Positions 31,528 to 41,591 of a stretch of DNA of 64,000 nucleotides are shown one piece after another. The translations under genes and the position numbers were made by a program. The DNA comes from Dyadobacter sp. CY261 (GTDB taxonomy: Bacteria > Bacteroidota > Bacteroidia > Cytophagales > Spirosomataceae). The stretch is from assembly GCF_021440085.1 (NCBI RefSeq), contig NZ_JAKCPW010000007.1, forward strand, positions 186,001 through 250,000. Direction: 5' to 3'. Under the pieces are notes generated by a model that ran no database searches, was not told the origin of the DNA, and was given only the letters and a program-made list of their open reading frames with translations. Position 1 is the stretch's first letter. The number at the start of each line of letters is the position of its first letter.

Positions 31528-34128
31528 TCAGCTTTTGATAATTCCAAGCCGGTGCGCCTCCGAAATGGCCTTTCCTCTTGAATTCACGCCGAGTTTGAGA
31601 AAAATGGAAGAAATGTGATGGCCTACTGTTTTAACGGAAATAAAAAGTGAATCCGCAATTTCCTTGTATTGAAGGTTCCTGGCGAGCATTTGGAGGATAT
31701 CCAGTTCGCGGTTCGTCAGCTGTGCGGGATTCCGCCGGGTAGCCTGTTGCATCCCGCGCGGAATTTGCTGGATTCCCTCGGCCTGCATTTGCTGTTTCAT
31801 TTTTTCGTACACAGCCACCGCGCTCAAATCTTGCACGAGGATCAATGCCTGTTTCTTTTGTTTTTCTGTACCCTCAAATAGCATTTGTGCCTGCTGGTAC
31901 GCGCACCCCGCCTGTTCCCAGAACAGTGCAGCCTCACTAATGGCAGCCGTTGTGGTTACATCAAATCCGGAAAATACCTGGGGAAGGTTCAAATGCTGAT
32001 TTCTTGCTTTTTTTAGCCAAAATCGGAACTCGCTGCTATGAAAGCTATTGTCAGTCTGTTCAATCAGCCGGATTGCATTGGCGAGCGTTTCCTGTTCGAT
32101 GAGGTTTTCGCCGGTGATCCATTCGTATTCCAGAAATGCGGTCAGTACCGGAATGATCCGTTGCGCTTCCTGCATCAGGAATGCGGTTGCCTTCATGTCC
32201 GCGAGCAAAGCCGGTGCGCCGGCTTCCCGTCTGCGCATTTTAACGGTGGCCAGTGCCGTCAATGCACTGATTTTTACGACCGGTGTTTGATGCTCATTTT
32301 CGAGCAGGCCGGTAGCAATCCGGTGGGCCTCGTCCCATTCGCCGGTTTCGAGGGCAAGCCGCGCTTTAAAAGACAGCATGTATTTCACCCACGAGTCCAG
32401 TTCGCGTTCCCGGCAGTAGGCAATACCTTTATCCAGCCATACACGTGCAGTGTCGTAGTCGCGGCTGATTACCTGGGTACTGCCCAAATTGGTGTAAGCC
32501 CGCGCTACGTGTTCGGGGTAGGCGTTTTTTAATGCGATTTCAAGACTGTTGTTCAATAGCTCCGAGCCTCTCAGGGACGTGTCCTTCTTGCCGAGCAAAA
32601 CGGTGCCGACATTGTTTAGTGCATGGCAAAGTATTTCTTCATTATGCAGTTCCTGTGCCATCGCGATCGCATTCTCACCCCAGAATAAACAATCGTCGAC
32701 CTCGTCGGAAAGCATTTTCAGTTGCGACATATTGCTGTACGTCGTTGCCTTTACAGCCGATACCGGTTGGCCTTCCAACGCATCGATCGCCTCAAAACCA
32801 AACTTTTCGGCCTGTTCGCGGTTGCCCTCAAACCACCACAGCCGCGAAAGAAACCGCAGGCTGTTGGCCATTTTCAAAAGGTCGTTTTTGTCTTTCCAGA
32901 CAGCCAGTGCTTTTCCCTGATAAAGGATCGCATCTTTGATCTGGTTGGTCAGATAGCATTCATAAGCATAGGCTTCATACCATCGCACCAACATATCCAT
33001 ATCATTGCCCTGGTAGTATTCAATGGCCGACAAGTACAGCCTGGAAGCTTCAATATGGGCGCCGATTGTGGCTGCGCGGGCCGCTGCCACAGGCGCGTAA
33101 TGCACCACGAGGTCGTGCGCATTCGCATTTTTTGCAAGGTGAATGATCCGCTCGATCTGCCCGCGTTCTTCAAAAACACCGCGGAAAGATTGCAATATCT
33201 GCTTGTTCAGGGCGATTCTTCGGAGAGGGGAAAGGGATTGTTCTATTGTCCGCCGGTATAATTCATGTTTAAAAACCAGGTTTCCCTTATCCAGATTCAG
33301 GATGCGGGATGACAACGAGTCCTCAATGGCCGGCTCGAACGCCGGGTCCAGATTGAGCAAATGATCAAATTCGAGCCCGGTAGGCATTACCGAAAGGATC
33401 TCCCAAACACGTTGGGTGCTTTCATTCTGTTTCAAATATACCGACAGAATGGAATCCTTGACCTTGTCGGGCACGCCGGGGCTGTAACTTGCCAGAATTT
33501 CGTTGACATAGAAAGGGTTACCTCCCGAAATGCCATGCACATCCTCTCCCCGGTGACCTTTTGCCTCCGCCAGCTTGTCGACCGCCTCCTTCGAGAGCGG
33601 GTACAATGGCAACCGGCTGTATGTTCCGGCAACCATCTCGCCGAGCACATTCCGGAGCGGATGCCGGGATGAAATCTCATTATCGCGATAAGTGAGCAGG
33701 AACAGGCACCTGGTCTGGGCAATGCGCCGGGAGAAGAATTTGACAAAATCCAGCGTCGCCTCGTCTGCCCAGTGAATATCTTCGAATACCACGATGGTCT
33801 GCTCCTTCGTCGCGGTTATGGCGTGAAAGAATTTCGTAAAAAGGTCGACGCGGTCTTCGGCTTTTTCCCTGCTTTGGTGCAGATCATAGCCCATTTGCAT
33901 GGCGATGTCGTACAGCGGGGCCAGCGGGCGGGGAGAGAACAATGCGTCACAGGTACCGGTGAAGACTTTGTGCGTGGGACTATGCTCATGGTAAAAAGCC
34001 TTCGTCAGGGAAGTCTTCCCAATCCCGGCTTCCCCGCAGATCAACACGCAATGCCCTTCGCTTTCAGAAGCCTTCCGGAGTTGCGCCGTCAGAAAATCAA
34101 GTGAATCCGATCGCTCTACAAGTGTCAT
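31528..34128 (-). CDS. Large ATP-binding LuxR-family regulator (LAL/MalT-like)
   Basis: The 866-residue protein has an N-terminal STAND/AAA ATPase with Walker A GEAGIGKT (residues 32-39) and Walker B VVFEDIHWAD, a long alpha-helical TPR-like middle, and a C-terminal LuxR helix-turn-helix (LTNRELDILQMLARNLQYKEIADSL split as ELDILQMLAR and ISVKTVGHHISSIFLKLGV). Such regulators bind an inducer, oligomerise with ATP and activate transcription. It lies upstream of the DUF4242 lipoprotein on the same strand and is the natural candidate to bind the TTCCCTA boxes between them. The inducer is unknown. Confidence 0.92.
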   Translation of the reverse strand: MTLVERSDSLDFLTAQLRKASESEGHCVLICGEAGIGKTSLTKAFYHEHSPTHKVFTGTCDALFSPRPLAPLYDIAMQMGYDLHQSREKAEDRVDLFTKFFHAITATKEQTIVVFEDIHWADEATLDFVKFFSRRIAQTRCLFLLTYRDNEISSRHPLRNVLGEMVAGTYSRLPLYPLSKEAVDKLAEAKGHRGEDVHGISGGNPFYVNEILASYSPGVPDKVKDSILSVYLKQNESTQRVWEILSVMPTGLEFDHLLNLDPAFEPAIEDSLSSRILNLDKGNLVFKHELYRRTIEQSLSPLRRIALNKQILQSFRGVFEERGQIERIIHLAKNANAHDLVVHYAPVAAARAATIGAHIEASRLYLSAIEYYQGNDMDMLVRWYEAYAYECYLTNQIKDAILYQGKALAVWKDKNDLLKMANSLRFLSRLWWFEGNREQAEKFGFEAIDALEGQPVSAVKATTYSNMSQLKMLSDEVDDCLFWGENAIAMAQELHNEEILCHALNNVGTVLLGKKDTSLRGSELLNNSLEIALKNAYPEHVARAYTNLGSTQVISRDYDTARVWLDKGIAYCRERELDSWVKYMLSFKARLALETGEWDEAHRIATGLLENEHQTPVVKISALTALATVKMRRREAGAPALLADMKATAFLMQEAQRIIPVLTAFLEYEWITGENLIEQETLANAIRLIEQTDNSFHSSEFRFWLKKARNQHLNLPQVFSGFDVTTTAAISEAALFWEQAGCAYQQAQMLFEGTEKQKKQALILVQDLSAVAVYEKMKQQMQAEGIQQIPRGMQQATRRNPAQLTNRELDILQMLARNLQYKEIADSLFISVKTVGHHISSIFLKLGVNSRGKAISEAHRLGIIKS

Positions 34129-34419
34129 GGGTTTGCCGGTAAACAGGGCAAACTAACTGAGAAAAATCGACAAAATCAGTAGTTGAGGCGGGAGAAAAGT
34201 TGTTGACCGCAATCCGGTCCGGCAACATCCCAAGTCATCCTGATTAAATTTCGGTTGAGTCCCAAACCGCAAGCAGCAATCGGCGAGGTTATTTCTTATG
34301 TTACTTGGCATTACGATCACACCATAAAGAATGGGACGTCCGCAACTATACGCGGTATCAGTTCTAGTAATGGCAAGACGGAAAAAACATTCACGAGCAA
34401 TTGTTCTATAACTACTTGG

Positions 34420-35328
34420 CTATTTTTTCTCGTACTCATACCGGGTCATGCCAAACTCGGCAAAACCAAATTGACGGGAATACCGGATTTCTTCGCGAAG
34501 GAGTTTTCCATAATACTTTCTCTTACTGGCGATGTTGTTTCCCATTAAAGTTTGAATTTGGTTTCCGGCAACATCCAGCGCGAAAGTTCGTCTGGACCTT
34601 TCATTCCCCTGCGCATCCTGATTAATTTCTGCGGAAGGCAACGTATTGTTGTCTTTATATTCGGCTACTGTAATCGATTCGGGAATGTTCTGATGGTTAG
34701 ATCTTTCCGTTTTAATCTTCCGGTTCAGGGCGTCGTAAGTGTAGTTTTCGGTATATGAAAGTTCAGCGTAATACATGTACACTTGTAGTTTTATCACATT
34801 CCCCCGGCCGTCGTAAGCATATTTGTAATGATGATGTTTTCCCAATGACTCGGTCCATTTGTAAGTTTCGGAAAGTCTCCGATTAGTATAAACATAGTAA
34901 ACCGATTGCTGCAATTCACCGCTGGCCCCGACGGCATCTTCTTGCACCAGCAGGCCGTCCTGATAGATATATTTGATTGTTCTTGATAACGTGAGACTGT
35001 TGACTACACCATCGAATATTTTCTGCGTGGCCATTAGCCCATTTTGGTAAGTATATGTTTTATAAGTAGATAGTAAATCAGGATTATCGATGAAGGATTC
35101 TCGTGTCAGATTTCCATTTGCATCGTAGATGAATTCTACAAATCCGTAAGGCTGTTCGGAATCCGATTTGCTGAAATTTAAAATCTTCGTCAACCGGTAA
35201 TTATTTAAATTATAAATGCTAGTATCCCCAACATTGGGCCCGGGGACGCCTTCGAACGTCTCGATTTCTTTGTCTTTGCAGGACGTTATAATGGAGAGGA
35301 TTATCAGGAAGTAGTATAGCTTTTTCAC
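34420..35328 (-). CDS. YD-repeat-like lipoprotein
   Basis: The best start is GTG at 35328 (VKKLYYFLIILSIITSC), which gives a lipoprotein signal with lipobox ITSC and 302 residues. The frame is open up to an ATG at 35472, but those 48 residues would bury the signal. The mature part has YD/RHS-like repeats: FVEFIYDANGNLTRES, KYAYDGRGNVIKLQ, YTYDALNRKIKTER. This is a short RHS-like repeat protein without toxin domain, probably surface exposed. Such proteins are common in Bacteroidota and have no fixed function. It is divergent from the GH92 gene. Confidence 0.75.
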   Translation of the reverse strand: MKKLYYFLIILSIITSCKDKEIETFEGVPGPNVGDTSIYNLNNYRLTKILNFSKSDSEQPYGFVEFIYDANGNLTRESFIDNPDLLSTYKTYTYQNGLMATQKIFDGVVNSLTLSRTIKYIYQDGLLVQEDAVGASGELQQSVYYVYTNRRLSETYKWTESLGKHHHYKYAYDGRGNVIKLQVYMYYAELSYTENYTYDALNRKIKTERSNHQNIPESITVAEYKDNNTLPSAEINQDAQGNERSRRTFALDVAGNQIQTLMGNNIASKRKYYGKLLREEIRYSRQFGFAEFGMTRYEYEKK

Positions 35329-35602
35329 GGGAATGAAATTAGTTGTGATCTGGCTACATAGATAACAAAACAGGCAAAACAGTTGGAAACAAATTACATC
35401 ACACGCCAATTCCCGTGAAAGCCCGGCCTCACCCATCACCCTTTCAGCAATTCTCTCTTCACGCATTGACACATCAATTCATCGAAATTCTGTATTTTTA
35501 AAAAATATTTCAATTAAACCGGCTTTTTTTAAATACTTTGTAAATATAGCCTTCCCGGATACGCACACCGCTTGAAGTTCCAGTACAAATAATTCCTCTT
35601 AG

Positions 35603-37867
35603 ATGAAGCAGTTAGTGAAGCATGTTATCGCAGCGGGCCTGATCGGTTTGGTGGCAAACCATTCGATACATGCACAAGCCAGACCCTTAACCGGTTATGT
35701 CAATCCATTCATCGGCTCAGAAGAGCACGGGCATGTTTTCGTGGGTGCGAATGTGCCGTTTGGCGCTGTACAGCTTGGGCCAACCCAGATAGGACGCAGC
35801 TGGGATGAGTTCAACGGCTGGGACTGGTGTTCGGGTTACAATTACATCAGCCAGGAAATACTGGGTTTTACGCATACGCACCTGAGCGGGACGGGTATCG
35901 GCGACCTCAACGACATCATGATCGTTCCAGCGAATGGGCCGTTGCAACTGCGTCCGATGCAGTTTGAAAAGCCTGAAACAGGATACGGTTCGCTGTTTTC
36001 CAAAAAATCGGAAGTGTGCCATCCCGGGTTTTATCAGGTACATTTAGATAAATACGGGGTAGACGCAAAACTGACCGCCACCGAGCGGGTTGGCATTCAT
36101 CAATATCATTACAATAAGACCGAAAATGCCCATATTCTGGTAGATCTCGGCTTTGCCATGAACTGGGACAGTCCCGTCAAGACCTTTATCAGGCAGGTCA
36201 ACGACTCTACTTTCACCGGCTACCGTTTTTCAACCGGTTGGTCCAAAGATCAGCGACTGTATTTTGCCATCCGGACATCGCAGCCCATTCTGAAAGCCGC
36301 ATTTTACAACGATAGCACGCTCCAAAGCGGCCGGGAAGTCGAAAGCAAACGCGCCAGGGCAGCCTTGTATTTCGACGCCGCAAGCAACCCGGATATGGTT
36401 TTAAAAGTGGCGCTATCCCCGATAAGCGAGGAAAATGCGTTGGCGAATATGAATGCGGAAGCTCCGTCAGGCAGCTTTGACGCTTTTCGCCTCCGGGCGG
36501 ACCAGGTTTGGGAGAAAACGCTGGGTGCTATCGAAGTGGAAACAAAAAACGACACCGACAAGGAAATCTTTTACACGTCCCTCTACCATATGTTCCTGGG
36601 ACCGACATTGTTCAACGACGCCAATAACGACTATCTCGGAACCGACAAGAAGGTATACAAAAATGCCCCTTTCAAGAACTACACCACCATGTCGTTATGG
36701 GACATTTACCGGGGATGGGGCCCGTTTATGTCGATCGTCCGGCCAAGCCTGGTGAAGGACATTACGGCATCCATGCTGGCGATTCACCAGCAGCAGGGGC
36801 GTCTTCCGGTATGGCCGCTCGTGGGCAGTGAAACGGATTGTATGGTGGGCAATCCGGCCATTATTATCCTGGCGGACGCCTTTGGAAAGGGGATCATTCC
36901 GGCCGATCAGCGCGAGCTGGTTTATCAGGCGATGAAGCACACGGCCCTGAGGGATTCCATGGGGCTCGAATACCTGAAAAAACTCAGCTACATACCGGCC
37001 GACAAAATGCACGAGTCCGTTGCCTGGGCGATGGAATATGCCATAGCCGACGCAGGTGTTGCCAGGGTAGCCTCGGCATTGGGAAAAAAAGCGGACGCGG
37101 AATATTTCACAAAAAGAAGTCAGTTGTACAAGCTTTATTACGATAAGCAGACCGGCTTTTTCAACGGCCGCTTTGCAGACGGGAAATTCCGCAGGCCTTT
37201 CGATCCATTGTATTCGGTGCCTGTGACTTCCGATTATACGGAGGGTAATGCATGGCAGTACCTCTTCCTGGTGCCACAGGATGTAAACGGGTTAATTACC
37301 CTGCTCGGTGGTCAGAAAGCCTTCAAAACGCGGTTGGATAGCCTGTTTACCATATCTTCCAAATTGCACGAGGGCACCGCGCCTGACATTTCCGGCCTGA
37401 TCGGACAGTATGCGCACGGCAACGAGCCCAGCCACCATATTACCTATCTGTATAACTACCTGGGAGAGCCCTGGAAAACTGCCGACCTGGTCCGTGAAGT
37501 GATCGGGAAATTCTACAAAGCCAGTCCGGACGGCCTGGCCGGCAACGAGGACGTCGGGCAGATGAGCGCCTGGTACGCTTTCAGTGCATTGGGAATGTAC
37601 TCTGTTAATCCGATGGAGGGAAAATATTTTTTCGGCTCGCCCTTGTTCGATTCGGCTAAACTTCACCTCGAAAACGGAAAGACGTTTGCGATCAAAACCA
37701 ATAATAACAGTGCCGGGAATAAATACATCCAAAAAATAGAATATAACGGAAAACCTTACCCTTACACCTACATCCTGCACAAAGACGTGATCGCAGGCGG
37801 TGAACTGGTATTCTATATGGGTGCGGCCCCGGGTAAAACGTATGGTGTGAGCCCTTCCAGCCGCTAG
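35603..37867 (+). CDS. GH92 family exo-alpha-mannosidase
   Basis: The 754-residue protein begins with a signal peptide ending in HAQA. GH92 hallmarks follow: VNPFIGSEEHGHVFVGANVPFG split over the N-terminal beta-sandwich, GFTHTHLSGTGIGDLNDI, YTSLYHMFLGP, TMSLWDIYRGWGP and GNEDVGQMSAWYAF in the helical catalytic domain. GH92 enzymes are calcium-dependent exo-alpha-mannosidases, mostly alpha-1,2, acting on N-glycan or yeast mannan side chains. Length is usual. It stands alone, not beside a SusCD pair, and faces a TonB receptor gene convergently with a 41-base gap. Confidence 0.95.
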   Translation: MKQLVKHVIAAGLIGLVANHSIHAQARPLTGYVNPFIGSEEHGHVFVGANVPFGAVQLGPTQIGRSWDEFNGWDWCSGYNYISQEILGFTHTHLSGTGIGDLNDIMIVPANGPLQLRPMQFEKPETGYGSLFSKKSEVCHPGFYQVHLDKYGVDAKLTATERVGIHQYHYNKTENAHILVDLGFAMNWDSPVKTFIRQVNDSTFTGYRFSTGWSKDQRLYFAIRTSQPILKAAFYNDSTLQSGREVESKRARAALYFDAASNPDMVLKVALSPISEENALANMNAEAPSGSFDAFRLRADQVWEKTLGAIEVETKNDTDKEIFYTSLYHMFLGPTLFNDANNDYLGTDKKVYKNAPFKNYTTMSLWDIYRGWGPFMSIVRPSLVKDITASMLAIHQQQGRLPVWPLVGSETDCMVGNPAIIILADAFGKGIIPADQRELVYQAMKHTALRDSMGLEYLKKLSYIPADKMHESVAWAMEYAIADAGVARVASALGKKADAEYFTKRSQLYKLYYDKQTGFFNGRFADGKFRRPFDPLYSVPVTSDYTEGNAWQYLFLVPQDVNGLITLLGGQKAFKTRLDSLFTISSKLHEGTAPDISGLIGQYAHGNEPSHHITYLYNYLGEPWKTADLVREVIGKFYKASPDGLAGNEDVGQMSAWYAFSALGMYSVNPMEGKYFFGSPLFDSAKLHLENGKTFAIKTNNNSAGNKYIQKIEYNGKPYPYTYILHKDVIAGGELVFYMGAAPGKTYGVSPSSR

Positions 37868-37908
37868 CGGGAGGTTGGTGGGAGCCTCCTGCCACAGCGG
37901 GGGCGGCC

Positions 37909-40131
37909 TCAACCACCCAAGTTAATCTCTACCGAAAACACCGCACTCCTTCCATCCGAAGGCCAGATTCCCGGGCCGGGGTAGAATACCGGTCTTTTGG
38001 TAAAATAGTGGTTGTTCAAAAGGTTATTGACGCTCATTCTCGCAGAAATGGCCGGGCTGATCTGCCAGCTGGCATTCAGATCCCACAAACTATATGCGGG
38101 TACCGGACCTTTTGCACCTGTGGGCTGTGCGACGGGTGTGTTCAGGGCATCGGAGAAGGTTTGGCTCACGTAGCTGTATTGTACCGTCAGCCTGATAGTT
38201 CTGAATGCGGCTGTCACTCCGTTGCGGCTGGTCCAGTCGGGCGCCGATTCCACTTTATTGCCGTCAATGGATTTGTTGTCCGCTCCGGCGGAAATACGGG
38301 CGTTGCGATAGCGGGCGTCCATATGCGAGGTCGAAGAAAACCAGGTCATCCGGAACTTGCCGACATTCAAAAGCGGGCCTTCGACCAGGGCTTCCACACC
38401 CATGTGCCTGCTGTCGCCCACGTTGGTCCTGAGAATATAGGTGTCGCCATTTTCCCCGTTCATCACCAGGCTGCCCATGCGGTTGCGGTACATCAGGTCA
38501 AACAGCCCGATATTGAAATAGAAACCCCGCCATTTTCCCTTAAAACCAAATTCCGCATTATAACCCGATGCATCTTTGAGGTTATCGGCCACCTTTTCAT
38601 AAACGCTAGCCGGGATAATATCTTTGAACAAAACAGGCCGGTAAGCCTGCGACCAGCCGCCATAAAGCTGCACTTCGTCGCCCAGGTTATATTGGCCATT
38701 TATTCCCAGCAATACAAAACGGTGCCGGATCTTGTTCGGAACATTTTCCGGCCTGTAATAGCTGATCCTGCCCGACATCCTGGTCGTACCGCTCTCAATA
38801 CGCAAGCCTGGCGAAACGATTACTCGCGAGGTAAGCCTAAACTGGTTTTCGATAGAAATGGAGGCATTTTCAGTCTTGTAATGTAAATCCCTTGCAAACG
38901 GTTTGGTTAAGGTGAGGTCATAATCGGAGCCGGTGGTTCCCTGCCCGAGCTGCCGGCGATGCAAATCGTTGCGCATGACCTGAAACCCGGCCGCAAGCGT
39001 GGACGGAATTTGGAACAGGCTGTATTTATAAAGCAACCGCACTTCCGAAGTCAGGCTTTTAAAACCGTCCATATCGACCTGCCGCGGCTTGAACTGTCCG
39101 GTTTGTGGATTAATGGTGTCTCTGATATTGGCGAGGGCATCAAATTGGACGCTACTTCGCGTTCCGAATACTGCCGAATTCACGATCGCCAGCTGAGTGC
39201 GGTCCGAGATTTTCCAATCGAGCTGAATGGAGGGTACCCAAATATCGGGATGGAAGTAATTTCGCTCGCGTGTGGCCTGCTTTGGGTTTTGATGAAACAT
39301 GGAATCCGTAAGCGGTCCCGGGATCTTGTAAGTGTAGGCCGATCGGCCAACTTCGGCCTTCAATGCCAGTCTTTGGGTGGCCTGATAACGCAAGCTGGCA
39401 AACTGCGCATTCGCATCGGAGCGGCTGCCCTCGCGGTAACCTGCCGAATGCCGGTTGTAATGGTAAATGTAATAAGTCCACTTGCCAACCCGGCCTCCTA
39501 ATGCATTGTAAGAACTCAGCAACCCGTACGTACCGGCCGAATTGATGCTTTGAAAACTGATTTTCCGGGTAGTATCGGGCTGTTTGGTCACATAATTGAC
39601 CATACCGCCAAACTGCGCGCCATATTGCAACGATGCCGTGCCGCGTACGACTTCGATTTGCGAGATGCTCTCCATGGGTGCCGAATAGTGGCTCGCAGGG
39701 TAGCCATACATGTCCGAATTAGTGATCACACCGTTCTGCCGTACATTCAGCTCCCACGAGCGGTGTGGGTCGAGGCCGCGCGTGGCGATGTTGAGCTGAT
39801 TGCCCGTGCCATCCATATCGTATACGAACACGCCCGGTATCCGCGCGAAGAGTTGCCGGCCATTTTTTTCTGCGATGTTTGCATCAATGTCGCCCAGCCG
39901 GACAACCTCGCTGCGCTTCCCGGCGAATAAATAGGTTCCCTTTACTTCCGGAAGGGACTCGCTCAAACGGCTGCGGTAATCGGTGACGTTCAGCTCACGG
40001 AGCAAATGCACACGTTGCTTGCCGGCGTTTGCAGTGTCTGTTTGTGCCATGAGGTCGATGGAACCCAGTGTGCAGGCGATCCATGCCAGGTAAACCGGCA
40101 GGTTTATGATAAAAGGGATAATTTGTTTCAT
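37909..40131 (-). CDS. FecA-like TonB-dependent receptor
   Basis: The start at 40131 (MKQIIPFIINLPVYLAW) gives 740 residues; an ATG at 40161 would add ten. A signal peptide and then a plug domain follow, without the carboxypeptidase-like extension of SusC proteins. The plug has GRQLFARIPGVFVYDMDG, GLDPHRSWELNVRQNG and IEVVRGTASLQYGAQFGGMV, close in style to the ferric citrate receptor FecA. The barrel ends in FSVEINLGG. It probably imports an iron complex or similar compound across the outer membrane. It lies 52 bases downstream of the haloperoxidase-like gene. Confidence 0.92.
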   Translation of the reverse strand: MKQIIPFIINLPVYLAWIACTLGSIDLMAQTDTANAGKQRVHLLRELNVTDYRSRLSESLPEVKGTYLFAGKRSEVVRLGDIDANIAEKNGRQLFARIPGVFVYDMDGTGNQLNIATRGLDPHRSWELNVRQNGVITNSDMYGYPASHYSAPMESISQIEVVRGTASLQYGAQFGGMVNYVTKQPDTTRKISFQSINSAGTYGLLSSYNALGGRVGKWTYYIYHYNRHSAGYREGSRSDANAQFASLRYQATQRLALKAEVGRSAYTYKIPGPLTDSMFHQNPKQATRERNYFHPDIWVPSIQLDWKISDRTQLAIVNSAVFGTRSSVQFDALANIRDTINPQTGQFKPRQVDMDGFKSLTSEVRLLYKYSLFQIPSTLAAGFQVMRNDLHRRQLGQGTTGSDYDLTLTKPFARDLHYKTENASISIENQFRLTSRVIVSPGLRIESGTTRMSGRISYYRPENVPNKIRHRFVLLGINGQYNLGDEVQLYGGWSQAYRPVLFKDIIPASVYEKVADNLKDASGYNAEFGFKGKWRGFYFNIGLFDLMYRNRMGSLVMNGENGDTYILRTNVGDSRHMGVEALVEGPLLNVGKFRMTWFSSTSHMDARYRNARISAGADNKSIDGNKVESAPDWTSRNGVTAAFRTIRLTVQYSYVSQTFSDALNTPVAQPTGAKGPVPAYSLWDLNASWQISPAISARMSVNNLLNNHYFTKRPVFYPGPGIWPSDGRSAVFSVEINLGG

Positions 40132-40147
40132 GTTAAATCCGATAAGG

Positions 40148-40177
40148 GTTTGCGGGAGCATGCTCGCCCCCGCAAAC
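40148..40177 (-). promoter_or_regulatory. Intercistronic hairpin between haloperoxidase-like and receptor genes
   Basis: GTTTGCGGG (40148-40156) pairs perfectly with CCCGCAAAC (40169-40177). It sits between two minus-strand genes only 52 bases apart and is not followed by a T-run, so it may set the ratio of the two products rather than end transcription. Confidence 0.5.
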
Positions 40178-40183
40178 GGGAAA

Positions 40184-41473
40184 TTATCTGGCTTGCGGCT
40201 GCAAGTGGTTTTTCAAAATCCAGCCGCCAATGTCGCTCCCCAAACTGAGGCCTGCCTCGCAGGAAAAGCGGAAATGAAGCCCGGCCATCACGCGCGAATC
40301 GGCATTCTCCTTTGCGGCCTGGCTAAAACTTTCAAAAGTTCTTGTAGGCTTGGCCGGTTCGGCGGTGGTGGAACTCATCGTGAATGAAACCTTGTCGCCA
40401 AGAATGCCCGCCAGAACGGTTGCTGCGGCATTACCGAGCGCGCTGTGCGTGGATGGGTAATCCTGCACGGGTGGAGTGGCCATCAGCGGTTCCCAGGTTT
40501 TGTTTGGACTGGTTGCATTATTCCCGTCGTTTTCAGCCTCACGGATAGCAGTATACGGACGCCAGAAATTGTAATGGAATTTTGAATCCCAACCAGCCGT
40601 GTACGAATCGGCCAGGGCCATATTCAGCAATGCGAACAGCCGTGCGGTACCAATCAGGTCGAGGTCTTGTTTGATGACAGCAACCCTGGCGACGCGGTTC
40701 CAGCCGATCTCTGAAAACTCATACCAGAATTTGGCGTAGGAAGTTTGTTCCACCGACCGGTTCTTGCTGGCAAGGTCGCCCATTTTCTTCACTTCTTCCA
40801 GCCCATCTGCGTAGGCCTTGCTGGTCAGCGCGGGTTGTGGGGCAACACGGAACTGGTCTGCCTTAGTTAACCCGAACGGCTTCATGGTTTTCCAGAAAGG
40901 CGCAAAAATAAAGCTCATAGGCGGCACACCCTGGAAAATCCCCGGCACCGTCGAAGGCTCTACAGGCGCGATCGGGTCCTGTAATTCACCATCATTTTTA
41001 CGCAAACCGATAATCCCAGCCGCGGCTTCCTTGCCGAGGGCTTTTCCACGGGCAAGTTTATCGGTATCCTTCACGGTCGCGAGGGAAACCGTCAGTGCGG
41101 AATCGAGCATGGTCTTTTTGTCGGGAAACGAAACCAGCAGCACATCGTATGCCGCTGTGGCGGCTGCGGCGATCGGGTCGGCTGCGGCGTCGCGGGTTTG
41201 TAATGCGTAAGTTTTAAAAGCGGGGGCAACGCCATTCAAGGCGTCATGCATCGCCAGATGCACCATGGCATTTACGCGGGATGCTACCAGCGAGTGCTGG
41301 TAAGTGGCACCGCCCATTGCATTGAATGCTACCTGGTTCCAATCCAGAATAACCTTATTGGAATATTCCTTTAAAAAAGGAACGTTGTCGTCCGGGTCTA
41401 CGCCGTTGGAACGGTTGCAGGCTGCGAAGAATGATACTAGTGTTAAAATGGCTAATAATCGTAAATTTTTCAT
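40184..41473 (-). CDS. Vanadium-dependent haloperoxidase/PAP2-like lipoprotein
   Basis: The start at 41473 (MKNLRLLAILTLVSFFAAC) gives 429 residues and a lipobox FFAAC; the ATG at 41518 would add 15. The helical protein carries the phosphate/vanadate pocket motifs of the family: KFHYNFWRPYTAI, DYPSTHSALGNAAA with the Ser-Thr-His, and SRVMAGLHFRFSCEAG. It could be a haloperoxidase or an acid phosphatase; motifs alone do not decide. It is the middle gene of a minus-strand set with a small lipoprotein before and a FecA-like receptor after it. Confidence 0.88.
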   Translation of the reverse strand: MKNLRLLAILTLVSFFAACNRSNGVDPDDNVPFLKEYSNKVILDWNQVAFNAMGGATYQHSLVASRVNAMVHLAMHDALNGVAPAFKTYALQTRDAAADPIAAAATAAYDVLLVSFPDKKTMLDSALTVSLATVKDTDKLARGKALGKEAAAGIIGLRKNDGELQDPIAPVEPSTVPGIFQGVPPMSFIFAPFWKTMKPFGLTKADQFRVAPQPALTSKAYADGLEEVKKMGDLASKNRSVEQTSYAKFWYEFSEIGWNRVARVAVIKQDLDLIGTARLFALLNMALADSYTAGWDSKFHYNFWRPYTAIREAENDGNNATSPNKTWEPLMATPPVQDYPSTHSALGNAAATVLAGILGDKVSFTMSSTTAEPAKPTRTFESFSQAAKENADSRVMAGLHFRFSCEAGLSLGSDIGGWILKNHLQPQAR

Positions 41474-41591
41474 TGTATTATGGTTTTGTTTTAAATGTGG
41501 CAAATGGATTGGACGCACGTTTTGTGCGGTTTCGGATAAAAACTCGGGTGCTTAAAATGTATTATTTCGGGAGACAGCCGTTGCAGCCTTG

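Noticed and set aside
38008-38886. 292-residue plus-strand frame inside the FecA-like receptor gene
   Set aside because: The receptor frame is continuous with plug and barrel motifs; the opposite frame has no recognisable domain.
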